Shown piece by piece: positions 63,846 through 64,000 of a stretch of 64,000 nucleotides of DNA (position 1 is its first letter; every line of letters begins with the position of its first letter). The stretch comes from Piscinibacter sp047602365 (lineage in GTDB: Bacteria > Pseudomonadota > Gammaproteobacteria > Burkholderiales > Burkholderiaceae_C), in the NCBI GenBank assembly GCA_047602365.1, contig JASGHM010000001.1:1178001-1242000 (forward strand). The letters run 5' to 3'. Below the pieces are notes generated by a model. That model was not told the DNA's origin. It searched no databases and was given only the letters and a program-made list of their open reading frames with translations. The position numbers and the translations under genes were made by a program.

Positions 63846-64000
63846 ATGGCTGCGACCGTGCTGCACCGCTCCGCGTCGATGTCGGTGGTCGAGTACCGCT
63901 GCACGATGGGGCCGCACGACCGGCCCTTCGTCGAGCGGCACTCGCAGCACGCGCTGGCCTTCGTGAAACGTGGCAGCTTCGGCTGCCTGGCCTGCGGCCG
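63846..64000 (+). CDS. AraC-family regulator, N-terminal part only
   Basis: The gene runs off the right edge after 51 codons. The visible stretch VEYRCTMGPHDRPFVERHSQ followed by HALAFVKRGSFG resembles the cupin-type ligand domain at the start of some AraC/XylS regulators; the DNA-binding domain would lie outside the window. An ATG at 63837 is an alternative start. It faces the FAD oxidoreductase gene across about 70 bp, so it may regulate that operon. Confidence 0.65.
   Translation, partial: MAATVLHRSASMSVVEYRCTMGPHDRPFVERHSQHALAFVKRGSFGCLACG

Overview
The window is a contiguous, very GC-rich (about 70 %) bacterial chromosome segment with densely packed genes, overlapping ATGA/TGATG junctions and almost no spacer. 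The protein families (CmpA/NrtA-type uptake system, TRAP and BMP-type transporters, S8 peptidases with long low-complexity tails, MASE/PAS/GGDEF/EAL proteins, a yybP-ykoY leader with a proteobacterial sequence) suggest a Betaproteobacterium of the order Burkholderiales, perhaps of the Rubrivivax/Ideonella/Leptothrix kind. No rRNA, tRNA, CRISPR array, transposase or phage gene was seen.

Layout. 1-3.9 kb: cyanate use (cynS plus an ABC importer). 4.0-6.2 kb: secreted subtilase. 6.35-8.1 kb: PAS histidine kinase and NarL-type regulator. 8.2-10.7 kb: URC4/URC1 pair for uracil catabolism. 10.8-28.8 kb: a nucleoside island with a TonB receptor, two purine-nucleoside-type binding proteins, an ABC transporter, adenosine deaminase, cytidine deaminase, purine nucleoside phosphorylase, DeoC, a 5'-nucleotidase lipoprotein and DeoA, interrupted by a GST and an unknown Ala-Pro-rich lipoprotein. 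28.8-37.4 kb: a nine-gene TRAP/sugar-acid operon facing its GntR regulator. 37.4-42.0 kb: a second nucleoside-type ABC transporter. 42.1-44.4 kb: purB and pyrF. 44.4-50.6 kb: two tandem paralogous hybrid kinases. 50.6-53.4 kb: a molybdopterin dehydrogenase. 53.4-54.2 kb: a GDT1-type manganese exporter behind a manganese riboswitch. 54.3-64 kb: esterase, GGDEF-EAL protein with a repeat-tailed subtilase, M14 carboxypeptidase with a class II amidotransferase, an FAD reductase and the start of an AraC regulator.

How it fits together. Nucleotides could be dephosphorylated at the surface (UshA-like lipoprotein), cross the outer membrane through the TonB receptor, be captured by BMP-family binding proteins and imported, then be deaminated (Add, Cdd), phosphorolysed (PNP, DeoA) and burned through DeoC, with uracil opened by the URC route. 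I find -24/-12 (sigma-54) promoter-like sequences in front of five operons: cyanate, URC, TonB/BMP, and both nucleoside ABC operons. The last two share nearly the same element. The segment therefore reads as a nitrogen-scavenging island probably under RpoN control.

Quality caution. Five genes (URC1, PNP, an SDR, one hybrid kinase, the molybdenum large subunit) carry six single-base insertions that break otherwise intact frames. All six are of the +1 type and conserved residues continue after each, so consensus errors are more likely than decay.
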